A DNA stretch of 64,000 nt from Natronomonas halophila (GTDB lineage: Archaea > Halobacteriota > Halobacteria > Halobacteriales > Haloarculaceae), in the NCBI RefSeq assembly GCF_013391085.1, contig NZ_CP058334.1, forward strand, positions 1,302,001-1,366,000, written 5' to 3'. Position numbers and translations under genes: made by a program. Positions within the stretch are counted from its first letter, which is position 1, and the number at the start of each line of letters is the position of its first letter. This document shows, one piece after another, positions 41,508 through 50,540 of the stretch. The notes under the pieces are model-generated. The model was given only the letters and a program-made list of their open reading frames with translations, made no database searches and had not been told where the DNA came from.

Positions 41508-42971
41508 TCAGTCGTTCGAGGCCGTCATTTCGGCATCCTCCGCCTCCAGACCACCCGATCCGGGGCCGGGCGTCCCGCGGACGTCGCCGTCGCGCCAGGT
41601 CCCCCGACGGAACCACAGCCACGCGATGACGGCGCCGGAGACGTTCGAGACGAAGAACGCCATCCAGATGCCGCGAACGCCGAAGAGGTACTGTGAGGCG
41701 ATATAGGCGATGGGCAGGCGCACGCCCGCAAGCGAGATGACCGAGATGGCGGCGGCGATAAGCGTCTTGCCGGCACCCCGGAAACCGCCGGAGAACGACC
41801 GCATGATGCCGATGAAGCCGAACGAGAGGGCGACGACTCTGAGGAACTCCACGCCGACGTCGATGACGGCCGCGTCGTCGGTGAAGACGGCCACGATGGG
41901 GCGCGGAACGAGGAAGATGAGGACGCCCGCGGCGCCGAGGACGACGAACATCACTTTCGCGGCGAGGTAGTTGGCCTGCTCGGCGCGGTCGTATTGTCCG
42001 GCGCCGATGTTCTGGCCGCTCATGGTCTCGACGCCGCGCGCGACCGCGATGGCGGGCAGGAAGATGACCGAGAAGACGCGGGTCCCGATACCGTAGGCGG
42101 CGACGACGGTCGTCGAAAAGAGGCCGACGACGATGAGCAGGGCGTTAATCGAGAGCGCCCGGCCGGTCCCCTCGACGCTGGCCGGAATCCCGATTTCGAG
42201 GATTTTCCGCAGGTACTCGAAGTCGGGCCGCATGTCGCGAAGCCGGATGCGGATGCCGCGAGAGCCCGAGAGCATGATGGCGATACCGACGGCCATCGCC
42301 AGAAACCGGGAGAAGACCGTCGCGACGGCCGCGCCCTCGACGCCCATCTGGGGGAACGTGACGGTCCCGACGAACGGCGCGCCGCTGACGACCGTCCAAC
42401 CGTTGATGAGGAACGGGTCGAGGATGACGTTGATGATGACGGTCCCGAGCATGACGAACATCGGCGTGACCGTGTCGCCCGCCCCGCGCATCAGCGAGAT
42501 GAACACGAAGAAGCCGAACATGAACGGGAGACCGAGCGCGATGACCTGCATGTAGGCGGTGGCGCCGGGCAACACCTCGGGAGACGCCCCGAGGAAGGCG
42601 AGGAACGGCCGGACGAACGGGTAGCCGAGCAGGCCCAGCGCGGCCGACCCGATGAAGGCGAACGAAACCGTCTGTGAGGCGGCGTATTCAGCCTTCTTCG
42701 GTTCGCCGGCGCCGGTGTGCTGGGCGACGAGGACGCTCCCAGCGACCGAGATGCCCATCCCGAGAGAGATAAGCAGGAACACCATCGGGAACGCAAAGGA
42801 GATGGCCGCCAGCGCCTCCGTGGAGTAGCGGCCGAGCCAGAAGGTGTCCGCGAGGTTGTAGGCCGTCTGCAGGAGGTTCGTGACGATGATGGGCAACGAC
42901 AGGAAGAAGAGCGGCTTGAGGATGCCGCCCTCGGTCAAATCGAGTTCCTCCGGGCCCTTGAAGAAACTCAC
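41508..42971 (-). CDS. MATE-family efflux transporter
   Basis: 487 residues with 12 membrane spans. The N-terminal pattern LFFLSLPIIVTNLLQTAYNLADTFWLG and the repeated half GILIEIGIPASVEGTGRAL-like block (here EIGIPASVEGTGRALSIN) are typical of the DinF/NorM superfamily. Family knowledge: sodium- or proton-coupled export of drugs or metabolites. The start is GTG at 42971 (VSFFKGPEELDLTEG), overlapping the TetR stop (GTGA) and preceded by GGAGGTG at 42977-42983. Co-expressed with, and probably controlled by, the TetR gene. Confidence 0.92.
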   Translation of the reverse strand: MSFFKGPEELDLTEGGILKPLFFLSLPIIVTNLLQTAYNLADTFWLGRYSTEALAAISFAFPMVFLLISLGMGISVAGSVLVAQHTGAGEPKKAEYAASQTVSFAFIGSAALGLLGYPFVRPFLAFLGASPEVLPGATAYMQVIALGLPFMFGFFVFISLMRGAGDTVTPMFVMLGTVIINVILDPFLINGWTVVSGAPFVGTVTFPQMGVEGAAVATVFSRFLAMAVGIAIMLSGSRGIRIRLRDMRPDFEYLRKILEIGIPASVEGTGRALSINALLIVVGLFSTTVVAAYGIGTRVFSVIFLPAIAVARGVETMSGQNIGAGQYDRAEQANYLAAKVMFVVLGAAGVLIFLVPRPIVAVFTDDAAVIDVGVEFLRVVALSFGFIGIMRSFSGGFRGAGKTLIAAAISVISLAGVRLPIAYIASQYLFGVRGIWMAFFVSNVSGAVIAWLWFRRGTWRDGDVRGTPGPGSGGLEAEDAEMTASND

Positions 42972-43552
42972 GTCGACACCTCCGGCGCCCACCCGAGTCG
43001 CTGTTCGAGGTAGGCTTCGATGAGGCGTCGCGTGTCGGCCTGGCTCTCGCGGAGGACGACCTCACGGACGTATCCGCCGTTGATGGTCGTGACGACGAAC
43101 AGCGCGATTTCGTCGGGGTCGACCGCCTCGAAGTGACCCGCCTCGATGCCGTCACGGACGGCCTCGGCGACCGTCGCTCGCATCCGCTCGTCGACGGCGA
43201 CGAACCGTTCGCGGTAGGTGTCGTGGTGCGGAGCCTGCGATTTCAACTCCATCAGCGCGATGGCGAAATCGTCGTCGGGGCTCTCGGCAGGGGTGAACAC
43301 CACGCTCAAGAACGTCTCCAATCGCTCCCGCGGGTCGTCGTTCTCGCAGGCCAGTTGCCGCTCGAACTCGTCGATAAAGTAGTCGAGAAACGCGTTCAGC
43401 AGGTCCTCTTTCGTGTCGAAGTGATAGTGGATGGCCGCAGACGTCATCGACGACTCGTCGGCGATGCGCTGCATCGTCAAATCGGCGTACCCGTGCTCGC
43501 AGAGGGCGCTGCGGGTCGCCTCCAGTATCTCCTCGATACTCTCCGTTTCCAT
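42968..43552 (-). CDS. TetR-family repressor of the MATE transporter
   Basis: 194 residues. The N-terminal HTH is ILEATRSALCEHGYADLTMQRIADESSMTSAAIHYHFDTKEDLLNAFL, a textbook TetR domain. The C-terminal ligand domain contains IALMELKSQAPHHDTYRERF. It is the first gene of a two-gene operon with the MATE pump. A perfect 14-bp palindrome 40-53 bp upstream of the ATG is the likely operator, so autorepression and repression of the pump released by a pump substrate is the expected scheme. Confidence 0.9.
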   Translation of the reverse strand: METESIEEILEATRSALCEHGYADLTMQRIADESSMTSAAIHYHFDTKEDLLNAFLDYFIDEFERQLACENDDPRERLETFLSVVFTPAESPDDDFAIALMELKSQAPHHDTYRERFVAVDERMRATVAEAVRDGIEAGHFEAVDPDEIALFVVTTINGGYVREVVLRESQADTRRLIEAYLEQRLGWAPEVST

Positions 43553-43591
43553 TCGTTATCGGATGATAGTGGTCGGGCACGGAAGAGACTT

Positions 43592-43605
43592 ACTGACTAG
43601 TCAGT
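43592..43605. promoter_or_regulatory. Candidate TetR operator
   Basis: ACTGACTAGTCAGT is a perfect 14-bp palindrome between the divergent tetR-MATE operon and the DUF309 gene, 40-53 bp before the tetR ATG. Confidence 0.65.
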
Positions 43606-43661
43606 CAGCCTCGGAATCGAGGCGACGACGGCGTTTTATCGCCCGCGACGTTACCCCGGAT

Positions 43662-44240
43662 ATGGACCACCTCCGTGCCGGGGCGGCGCTTTTCAACGCC
43701 GGCCACTATCTGGCGGCCCACGAACCGCTGGAGGAGCGGTGGCTGCAGGCACCCCGTAGCGAGCGCGACGACTGCCTGCAGGGGTTGGTGCAGGCGGCCG
43801 CGGCCGTCCACAAGGCCCGGACCGGCAACTGGTCGGGCGCCGTCGGCCTCGCCGAAAGCGGGGGTGCGTATCTGGCCGACTGCGGCCACGAGAGCCTGCG
43901 AGCGTGGCTCGACCGGCTCGCTTCGGACCCAGAACTCGCCGAGCGCGAACGGCCGCCCCGCGTTCGCGTCGACGGCGACGTCGTCACGCCCGCCGACCTG
44001 CGGTTTCCCGCGGCGGGCATCGCCGCCGAGGCGCTCGCCGAAACGCGCGAAGACGGCCCTATCGTGCAAGCCGTCGAATACGCCGAGCGGGACATCGCGG
44101 CCGGCGACGAGACCAGCGATTTCGTCACGCTGACGCTGGCGTATCTCCGCGACGAGGGGCCGGCCGTTCGGGACCGACTCGTCCAGCACGTCGAGCGGCG
44201 GCGCGCCAAGGAATCGGACGTACAGGGTCTTTTCGAGTAG
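43662..44240 (+). CDS. DUF309 family protein
   Basis: 192 residues. The N-terminal block HLRAGAALFNAGHYLAAHEPLEERWL then DDCLQGLVQAAAAVHKARTGNWSGAVGL is the DUF309 signature (HExLE-like helix pair with conserved His and Glu, possibly metal binding). The C-terminal ~90 residues are haloarchaeal-specific. Activity unknown. GTTTTATC at 43633-43640 is a TATA-like box at leaderless distance from the ATG at 43662. The TetR palindrome lies further upstream, so both genes may respond to the same repressor. Confidence 0.82.
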   Translation: MDHLRAGAALFNAGHYLAAHEPLEERWLQAPRSERDDCLQGLVQAAAAVHKARTGNWSGAVGLAESGGAYLADCGHESLRAWLDRLASDPELAERERPPRVRVDGDVVTPADLRFPAAGIAAEALAETREDGPIVQAVEYAERDIAAGDETSDFVTLTLAYLRDEGPAVRDRLVQHVERRRAKESDVQGLFE

Positions 44241-44302
44241 CCCCTGGCGCTCCTCGCCGCGTGCGCCCCGAGTGATTTGTAGCCTCGCCGAGAACACCCG
44301 CT

Positions 44303-44836
44303 ATGCGCGGACTCGTCATCGGCCGCTTCCAGCCGTTCCACCTCGGCCACCGCTTTCTCATCAACCGCATCGACGAGGAGGTCGACGAGGTCATCGTCGG
44401 CATCGGCAGCGCCGGCCAGTCACACTCCCTCAAAAACCCCTTTACCTCCGGCGAGCGCGTCCACCTCGTTCAGGACAGTCTCGACCAACTCGACGCCAAG
44501 ACGTATCTCATCCCCATCGCCGACATCGACCGGGACGCGATGTGGGTCAAACACATCGAAATCCTCTGTCCGTCCTTCGACGTCGTCTACTCGAACAACC
44601 CCTTCGTCGAACGCCTCTTCGAGGAGGAGGGCTACGAGGTCCGAGAGACGACCCTCCACAACCGCGAGGAGTACTGTGGCTCCGAAATCCGACGGCGGAT
44701 ACTCGACGGCGAGGAATGGGAACATCTCGTCCCCGACGTCGTCGTCGAGGCCATCGAGGAAATCGGGGGCGTAGCGCGCCTACGAAAAATCGACGAAACG
44801 GACGAACCGGACGGCGAGGACCCGCGGACCCGTTAG
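44303..44836 (+). CDS. nadM: Nicotinamide-nucleotide adenylyltransferase, archaeal type
   Basis: 177 residues, the normal size of archaeal NMNAT. GRFQPFHLGHRFLI (residues 7-20) is the HxGH nucleotidyltransferase motif region, GIGSAGQSHSLKNPFTSGER the substrate loop and CGSEIRRRILDGEEW the C-terminal phosphate-binding block. Reaction: NMN + ATP to NAD+ + pyrophosphate, in the cytoplasm. The gene converges with the SDR gene, with stops overlapping by four bases. Start ATG at 44303 is fixed by the conserved N-terminus MRGLVIGRFQP. Confidence 0.95.
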   Translation: MRGLVIGRFQPFHLGHRFLINRIDEEVDEVIVGIGSAGQSHSLKNPFTSGERVHLVQDSLDQLDAKTYLIPIADIDRDAMWVKHIEILCPSFDVVYSNNPFVERLFEEEGYEVRETTLHNREEYCGSEIRRRILDGEEWEHLVPDVVVEAIEEIGGVARLRKIDETDEPDGEDPRTR

Positions 44837-45612
44837 TTCTCGTCGTCGATGTCCGCTTTCCGTTCGCCCTCGAAGGTGAACTCCGCGGAGTTGTCCATCG
44901 GTTCGTAGCCGAGGGCTTCCTTGGCGCGTTCCAGCGAGTAGTATTTTCGGTCGTTATCCGAGATGCCGTAGACGATTTCGTAGTCGTAGTCGGCCTTGAG
45001 CGCTCGGTCGTGGAGGTGGGCACAGTCCCGGTAGGAGAGCCACATCGCCTGTCCGCGCTCGTACTCCTTCGGCGGGTGGTTCTTCGTCAGGTTCCCGATG
45101 CGGATGTTGCAGACGTCGATGCCGTACTCGTCGTGATAGTAGCGGCCGATGATTTCGCCGGTGGCTTTCGAGATGCCGTAGTGGTTGCCCGGCCGGGGTA
45201 GTTCCGTCCCGTCGAGTCGGAAGTCGTCGTCGGTCCGGTAGAGGTCGGGTTTGCGCTCGGTTTCGAAGTGGCCGACGGCGTGGTTCGAGGAGGCGAAGAC
45301 GAACGTCTCGATGCCCTCCTCGATGGCAGCGTCGTAGATGACCTTCGTCCCGTGGATGTTGTTCTCCAGAACGGAGTCCCACGGCGCGTCACGGCGGGGG
45401 TCGCCGGCGAGGTGGACGATGGCGTCCATGCCCTCGCAGGCCTCGGCCATCAACTCCTCGTCGATGACGTCGCCGACGAGATAGGGGTGTTCGGGCTCGA
45501 AGGGCGGCGGGTTATGAAAGAGGTACCGCCAGTCGTACTCGTCTCGGAGGCCCTCGCGGATGGCCGTCCCGACGGACCCCTTCGCCCCCGTGAGTAACAC
45601 GCGCTCTACCAT
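44833..45612 (-). CDS. azf: NAD-dependent glucose-6-phosphate dehydrogenase (Azf-like extended SDR)
   Basis: 259 residues. TGAKGSVG (8-15) is the dinucleotide-binding loop and YGISK (about 145-149) the SDR catalytic pair; FVFASSNHAVG and the block HPPKEYERGQAMWLSYRDC are shared, as I recall, with Haloferax volcanii Azf, the haloarchaeal glucose-6-phosphate dehydrogenase of the oxidative pentose phosphate pathway. NAD preference is inferred from the Azf assignment. An alternative is another sugar-nucleotide epimerase/dehydratase. Converges with nadM. Confidence 0.75.
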   Translation of the reverse strand: MVERVLLTGAKGSVGTAIREGLRDEYDWRYLFHNPPPFEPEHPYLVGDVIDEELMAEACEGMDAIVHLAGDPRRDAPWDSVLENNIHGTKVIYDAAIEEGIETFVFASSNHAVGHFETERKPDLYRTDDDFRLDGTELPRPGNHYGISKATGEIIGRYYHDEYGIDVCNIRIGNLTKNHPPKEYERGQAMWLSYRDCAHLHDRALKADYDYEIVYGISDNDRKYYSLERAKEALGYEPMDNSAEFTFEGERKADIDDEN

Positions 45613-45664
45613 TTGCGTGATGGAACGTGGGAAACGCGTAAGAAACGTGCGGTTCGCTCGCCGC

Positions 45665-46189
45665 TTACTCGGCCAGTTTGGCCGCCATCTCCAGCTCGAA
45701 GCCGCCGGTGTCGCTGGACTCGAAGCCGACCTTCTGATAGAGGGAGACGGCGGCGTTGTTCCAGCGTTCGACGGTCAACCAGACCCGGTCGATACCGGCT
45801 TCGCGGCCGGCTCCCAGCAGCCCTTCGATGAGTTCGGTGCCGATACCCGCTTCCTGATACTCCCGGAGGACGAAGATGGCCAGTTCCGAAGCGCCGTGCT
45901 CGTCCGAGACGAGCGTGGCGTGGCCGACCGGGTCGTCGTCGTGCCACGCGACGACGTTGACACAGTCCTCGGCGAGCAGGGCATCGAGCCACTCCCGGAT
46001 GCCCTTCTCGGGGGTCGGCGGAATCCCCTGTGCCCGGTCCTCGGGGTTGAAATCGAGATACATATCGACCAGCGCTTCGAGTTCGCCGTCGTACCGTCTG
46101 ACCTCGATTTCGCGGTCCTCGCGGTCGGTGAACGAACGGGGTGGGGCCTCGTACGGACCGGCCACCTCGTCGGGATATTCGCGGCTCAT
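45665..46189 (-). CDS. GNAT-family N-acetyltransferase
   Basis: 174 residues. The acetyl-CoA binding motif A is visible as ELAIFVLREYQEAGIGTELIEGLL and motif B as VWLTVERWNNAAVSLYQKVGF, ending in ELEMAAKLAE. Acceptor is unknown; could be a protein N-terminus, amine or antibiotic-like compound. Its ATG overlaps the stop of the upstream UspA gene (ATGA at 46186-46189), so the two form a transcription unit. Confidence 0.85.
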   Translation of the reverse strand: MSREYPDEVAGPYEAPPRSFTDREDREIEVRRYDGELEALVDMYLDFNPEDRAQGIPPTPEKGIREWLDALLAEDCVNVVAWHDDDPVGHATLVSDEHGASELAIFVLREYQEAGIGTELIEGLLGAGREAGIDRVWLTVERWNNAAVSLYQKVGFESSDTGGFELEMAAKLAE

Positions 46190-46554
46190 CGGATGAGCGT
46201 CACCGTCGTCTGTGCGTTCAACAGGACGAACTCCGCGATCGACCCGAGCTGTACCTTTCCGAGCGGACTCGTTTCGCCGCCGCCCAGCACGATGCGGTCG
46301 TAATCCTCGCGTTCGGCGAGTTCGAGCAACTGACTGCCCGGATGGCCCGACAGTTGCCGGACGTCCGCCTCAAGCGCAGCCTCGTCGAGTACCTCGTCGA
46401 CCCGCTCGCGGAGGTCGGACGGCTCCCGGGTCGATTCGGGGTTCTCGACGATGCCGATAGTCAACTCGTCGCCCGCTTCCTTCGCCCGGTCGACGGCCTT
46501 CTCGAGGGCGCGAAGTGAGTCCTCGCTTCCGCCGATTCCCAGCAGGACCTTCAT
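46186..46554 (-). CDS. Short universal stress protein (UspA)
   Basis: 122 residues. MKVLLGIGGSEDSLRALEKAVDRAKEAGDELTIGIVENP is a Usp N-terminus, and VLGGGETSPLGKVQLGSIAEFVLLNAQTTVTLIR holds the G-rich ATP-binding loop and last strand. The ATG at 46554 (MKVLL) is chosen over one four codons upstream because Usp domains begin there. Coupled to the GNAT gene. Function in stress or persistence is by family only. Confidence 0.85.
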   Translation of the reverse strand: MKVLLGIGGSEDSLRALEKAVDRAKEAGDELTIGIVENPESTREPSDLRERVDEVLDEAALEADVRQLSGHPGSQLLELAEREDYDRIVLGGGETSPLGKVQLGSIAEFVLLNAQTTVTLIR

Positions 46555-46754
46555 AAATGGCATCTCGGTGCGGGGCAGCAAAAGCCTCCCGGCTATATTT
46601 CTCTGTAAGGCCGAACTGCCGTTCGTTTTTGGTGGGCCGCGCAATCCGCGGTCAGCCGACAATGCGGCTTACGGTTCGCTGCCCTCACCGTTTCGACCGT
46701 AGGGAGAACCACGCGGCTCGCGGGTCGTCACTACGTTCCTCCCCGCTCGCTCGG

Positions 46755-46785
46755 CGGGAGACGCTCACTCCGTTCGCGTCTCCCG
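46755..46785. repeat. Perfect 10-bp hairpin upstream of the DUF5806 gene
   Basis: CGGGAGACGC (46755-46764) pairs with GCGTCTCCCG (46776-46785) across 11 nt. The core GAGACGC-11 nt-GCGTCTC is the same as in the arm at 4663-4689. Confidence 0.55.
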
Positions 46786-46844
46786 TACGCCACCCGTCAG
46801 ACATCGCCGACACGCTTTTTCGGCACGGGAACGGTACGCTCAGT

Positions 46845-47501
46845 ATGGACGACGACACGCAGGCGGCGGACGGGGAGGAACCGACGCCCGCGGTCAGGCG
46901 CGTCTCCGAGGAGGCAGCGGACGAGGGGGTCTCCGACGACGTACAGGACGTCCCGGAAGACGTCCGTGAATACACGCGGTTCTCGAAGATCGACGGCGCC
47001 ACCTACGACCGAGCCAACGAGTTCCTCCGCGAACGCACCTACATCACCGCCCGCGAGTGGGCAATCGCGCGGCTCTGTGCCGACTTCCGCACCGAGACCG
47101 GCGTCGAGATGACGAAAATAGGCGAGAACCTGCCGGAACTCGTCCCCTTCATGACCGACACCTACAGCCCGCAGGCAGTCAATCAGGCCCGCTCCTCGTT
47201 CGACGAGAAGGTCCGCAAGGCGGGTGCGACGTTCCTCTACGGCGCGATGTGTGATTTCTACACCGCCGAGGAACTCGACGAACTGATGTACGAGATTACG
47301 GAGATTGCGAAGTTCCTGCTGGAAGTCGAGGGCGTCGAACTCACCGTCGACGAGGAACTGCAAGCCGAAGAGCGCATCTCCAGCGTCATGCGCGAGGTCC
47401 GGGAGTCCTCGGCGGCGCTTCGCCACGACGAATGTCCCCATTGCGGCCACGACCTCGACGGTGCCGAGGGCCACGCAGTCGACGAACCCGCGGACGACTA
47501 G
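46845..47501 (+). CDS. DUF5806-like haloarchaeal protein with C-terminal CxxC
   Basis: 218 residues. After an acidic, disordered N-terminus (about 40 residues) comes a helical region (YTRFSKIDGATYDRANEFLRER, YITAREWAIARLCADFRTETG, ELVPFMTDTYSPQAVNQAR) that suggests a DNA-binding helix bundle, and a C-terminal CPHCGHDL half knuckle. Proteins of this kind are widespread in Halobacteria, often one per genome, without known function. The 3' end overlaps the dihydroorotase gene end by four bases. Confidence 0.75.
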   Translation: MDDDTQAADGEEPTPAVRRVSEEAADEGVSDDVQDVPEDVREYTRFSKIDGATYDRANEFLRERTYITAREWAIARLCADFRTETGVEMTKIGENLPELVPFMTDTYSPQAVNQARSSFDEKVRKAGATFLYGAMCDFYTAEELDELMYEITEIAKFLLEVEGVELTVDEELQAEERISSVMREVRESSAALRHDECPHCGHDLDGAEGHAVDEPADD

Positions 47502-48760
47502 GCGCGGACGTTCTCGCCGTTTCCTTCCGCGAACTCGCCGTCGTGGTAGACGACCGTCCCGCGAACCATCGTCAGTTCGGGGAAGACCGCATCCCGGCCG
47601 TCGAACGGCGTCCAGCCACACTTCGAGTGGAGTTTGCCGCCGCGAATCGATACTGACGCTTCCGGGTCCACTAACACGAGGTCAGCGTCCCTTCCCTCCT
47701 CGATGCGACCCTTCGATGGCAGGTCGAAGATTTCGGCGGCGTTCGCGGCGGTCACGTCTCGAACCCGCTCGTAGCTGAGCGTCCCCTCGCGGGCTTCCTC
47801 CAGCAGAAGCGGGAGGGCCGTCTCGACGCCCGGCACGCCGCTCGGTGCGTCCCAGATGCTCGCGTCCTTCTCGTCGCGCGTGTGCGGCGCGTGGTCTGTC
47901 GCGACGATATCGACGGTGCCGTCGGCGAGTCGCTCGAAGACCGCTTCGCGTCGCTCCTCGCTTCGCAGCGGCGGGTTCATCCGACCGAGCGTCCCCAGTT
48001 CGTCGAGGTCATCCCGGGAGAGGAAGAGGTGGTGCGGCGTCACCTCGCAGGTCATTCCCGCCTCGGCGGCGATATCGACGCCCTCCGGCGTCGACGTGTG
48101 GGCGATATGGGCGTCGACACCGACTTCGGTCGCCGTCTCGCAGGCGCGCTCGACGGCGGTGGCCTCGGCCTCGGCGGTCCGGTAGGCGCTCCAGGCGTCG
48201 GCGTCCTCGCGCTCCTTGGCGGCCTCCTCGAAGAGGTCGGCGTCCTCGGCGTGGACGGTGACCGTCACGCCGGCGTCGGCGGCGCGTTCCAGCGCCTCCT
48301 CGAAAAGGTCGACGTCGATACCCATGTCGCCCGTCGAATCCGCGAGGAAGACCTCACCGAGGGCGGCGAGCGGTTCGTCCAACAGTTCGTCGGGCTGCCA
48401 GTCCTCTGTGACCCCGCCGTTGATGCCGTAATCGACCGACGAGACGGACGCAAGGTCGGCCTTCTCCTCAAAACTCCGGGCGTCGACCGTCGGCGGGTCG
48501 GTGTTCGGCTGGTCGAAAACCGTCGTCACGCCGCCCGCGGCGGCGCTCCGGGAACCGGTCGTCCACGTCTCCTTATGTGAAAACCCGGGTTCCCGGAAGT
48601 GGACGTGTGCGTCGATCATGCCCGGCAGCAGGCGTTTCTCGTCGGCCTCCAGTACGTCGCCGTCGCCGTCGAGGTCCGTGCCGATTTCGGCAATCGTCTC
48701 GCCGTCGACCCGAACGTCTCGTATCCGGTCGTCGGCCAGCGTCGCGTTACGAATGAGCAT
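47498..48760 (-). CDS. pyrC: Dihydroorotase
   Basis: 420 residues, class I dihydroorotase of the amidohydrolase superfamily. The metal ligands are in AHVHFREPG (His52, His54), HAED, IAHTSTPEG and ATDHAPHT, all intact; NPPLRSEE is the substrate-binding loop. Reaction: ring closure of carbamoyl aspartate to dihydroorotate in pyrimidine synthesis. The ATG at 48760 (MLIRNATLADD) is chosen; the upstream frame codes unlikely residues. Next to the lipoate ligase gene in the same direction, 32 bp apart. Confidence 0.94.
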   Translation of the reverse strand: MLIRNATLADDRIRDVRVDGETIAEIGTDLDGDGDVLEADEKRLLPGMIDAHVHFREPGFSHKETWTTGSRSAAAGGVTTVFDQPNTDPPTVDARSFEEKADLASVSSVDYGINGGVTEDWQPDELLDEPLAALGEVFLADSTGDMGIDVDLFEEALERAADAGVTVTVHAEDADLFEEAAKEREDADAWSAYRTAEAEATAVERACETATEVGVDAHIAHTSTPEGVDIAAEAGMTCEVTPHHLFLSRDDLDELGTLGRMNPPLRSEERREAVFERLADGTVDIVATDHAPHTRDEKDASIWDAPSGVPGVETALPLLLEEAREGTLSYERVRDVTAANAAEIFDLPSKGRIEEGRDADLVLVDPEASVSIRGGKLHSKCGWTPFDGRDAVFPELTMVRGTVVYHDGEFAEGNGENVRA

Positions 48761-48792
48761 TACCGAGCGTGCGAAGGGAGGCTCCCTAAGCC

Positions 48793-49503
48793 TCACGGTG
48801 CCGAGTCATCGGACTCCAACAGCGCTTCGGCGGCAACCCGTTCGATAGCGTCCCCGTCGGCGAAGGCGATTTCGAGCGCGTCGATGACCGTATCGGGGTC
48901 GCTCGGGCCGCCGGCTCCCTCCACGCTGCCGACGCTTTCGGGGTCGAACGGCACGTCAAGCGCAGCATAAATCGGGTCGAGGACATCGCCGAGGGCGCGT
49001 TCGTCGGCCTCGCTGACGACGAGACAGCCACCGACGACGGCAGTCTCGCGGCGCACACGCTGGGCGATGCCAGCCAGTTTGCCGTCCTGCTGCAAGGAGT
49101 GGTCGCCGGGACAGAAGGCGGCCTCGGGTTCGCCGCGGTCAACCGTCGCGCCGAGGCGCTCCAGCACTCGCTTCAGTCGCGCCGTCGTCCGCTCGTATCG
49201 CGACTGAATGCCGTCGTCCCCCTCGTTCGGGACGACATGCGAGAAGGCGAGTACGGTCCCCGTATAGGCGACTGCTCGACCGCCGACCTGTCGCTCGATG
49301 GGCGTGTAGCCGCGTTCGCGGGCCTCCGTACAGGCGCGGTCGTAGCCATCGGCGGCCGTATCGCGCCGTCCGAACGCGACCTGTCGGTGCGGCGTCCACG
49401 CACGGAACACGGGTTCGCCACGTTCGGAGAGGAGGTCCGGCAGGGCGTCGGTGACCGCTCTATCCGCGTCGATATCGGCCGGCCGACCGCGGACCACGAG
49501 CAT
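48793..49503 (-). CDS. lplA: Lipoate-protein ligase A-like protein
   Basis: 236 residues of the BPL/LplA/LipB fold. RQVGGRAVAYTGTVLAFSHV is the lipoyl-AMP binding block (RRxxGGxxV type) and DGKLAGIAQRVRRE carries the conserved lysine (K142). Family knowledge: attaches lipoate to 2-oxoacid dehydrogenase E2 or GcvH; in archaea a separate C-terminal-domain protein (LplB) is often needed. This copy lacks the accessory domain of bacterial LplA, so it may need that partner or act as an octanoyl transferase-like protein. ATG at 49503. Confidence 0.82.
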   Translation of the reverse strand: MLVVRGRPADIDADRAVTDALPDLLSERGEPVFRAWTPHRQVAFGRRDTAADGYDRACTEARERGYTPIERQVGGRAVAYTGTVLAFSHVVPNEGDDGIQSRYERTTARLKRVLERLGATVDRGEPEAAFCPGDHSLQQDGKLAGIAQRVRRETAVVGGCLVVSEADERALGDVLDPIYAALDVPFDPESVGSVEGAGGPSDPDTVIDALEIAFADGDAIERVAAEALLESDDSAP

Positions 49504-49554
49504 ACCCTCGCTTCGTGCCGACGGGGCTAAAACCGACCGGGCCGAACCGGAGGC

Positions 49555-50388
49555 ATGGTCTCGCTTCCGGCCGACGTGGTCGCGCGCTACGAGCGATTCT
49601 CGCTCTATAACTCGCCGTATCCGGCCCACGACGCCGGCTGTGCGGTCGATCTGTATCCGGGCGACGACGATGCGCGTTCTCCCGTCGCGGGCGAGGTACT
49701 GGAGACGCGGACCGTCAGCTGTCCGCCGAAATCCTACGCCGTCTCGGAGGACCATCTGATTCTCGTCGACTGCGGCGACGTGGTCGCTCGGGTTCTGCAC
49801 GTCGACCCCGCCGTCGAGGCCGGCGATACGGTCGCCGTCGGCGAGTCGCTCGGCACACTCGTCCGGTCGGGCTTTTTCGGCCAGTGGGTGGACAACCACA
49901 TCCATCTCGGCTTTCGGCGCCACGACCAGAACCTCCAGCGAGCATCGGGGTCGCTGCCGCTGTCGCCCGGCGTGTCCGTCGATGGAATCGAGTGGAACGG
50001 CACTGGCGAGGTCGTCGAAACCGGGCCGACTCATATCCGACTCGATGCGCCGAGCCACGACGGTGAGGGCTTTGCGGCCATCGCCAGCGATGAGGGCGTA
50101 CCGATGGATGGCGGACTAATCCACTACACCGGCGGTGGGGCGCTGGGAGGGGCCGATGGGAAGGTGTCCCTGCTGGGAACGACAGTGGGGACAGCTGATG
50201 ACGGCGACGTCACGTGGTCGGACGTGGCCGTTTACGCGAACGACGAACGCGCGACGGGGCTATCGCTGTTCGCCTCACAGGTGCCGTTCGGCGCGAAGGT
50301 AGTCTTCCACGAGGGCCACGACTTCTCGATAGGCGACCGAATCGAGGTGGCCATCGAACCGACCGACGAGCCGGTTCAGTTGGGCTGA
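49555..50388 (+). CDS. M23-like (duplicated hybrid motif) protein, cytoplasmic
   Basis: 277 residues. The first ~140 look like an LytM/M23 beta barrel: AHDAGCAVDLYPG (H..D), VARVLHVDPAVEAGDTVAVGE and DNHIHLGFR with an HxH pair, so a zinc site is possible. There is no signal peptide, and haloarchaea lack murein, which makes a peptidoglycan role impossible. The C-terminal half is a haloarchaeal beta-rich domain. Divergent from the lipoate ligase gene with about 50 bp between starts. Function unknown; could be a carbohydrate- or cofactor-binding barrel. Confidence 0.68.
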   Translation: MVSLPADVVARYERFSLYNSPYPAHDAGCAVDLYPGDDDARSPVAGEVLETRTVSCPPKSYAVSEDHLILVDCGDVVARVLHVDPAVEAGDTVAVGESLGTLVRSGFFGQWVDNHIHLGFRRHDQNLQRASGSLPLSPGVSVDGIEWNGTGEVVETGPTHIRLDAPSHDGEGFAAIASDEGVPMDGGLIHYTGGGALGGADGKVSLLGTTVGTADDGDVTWSDVAVYANDERATGLSLFASQVPFGAKVVFHEGHDFSIGDRIEVAIEPTDEPVQLG

Positions 50389-50540
50389 CAGCCGGCGAGT
50401 TGCGTGGTTCGACGGAGGAGAACCACGAGATCCCGCGGCGGTGCGCCGGACTCCCGCCTCGTTCGCCGCGGACGCGTCTCACGTCACGGGGCAGGATGGC
50501 CTCGGTTTGATATTTAAATCTCAGCCGTGTCGCTCGCGGA

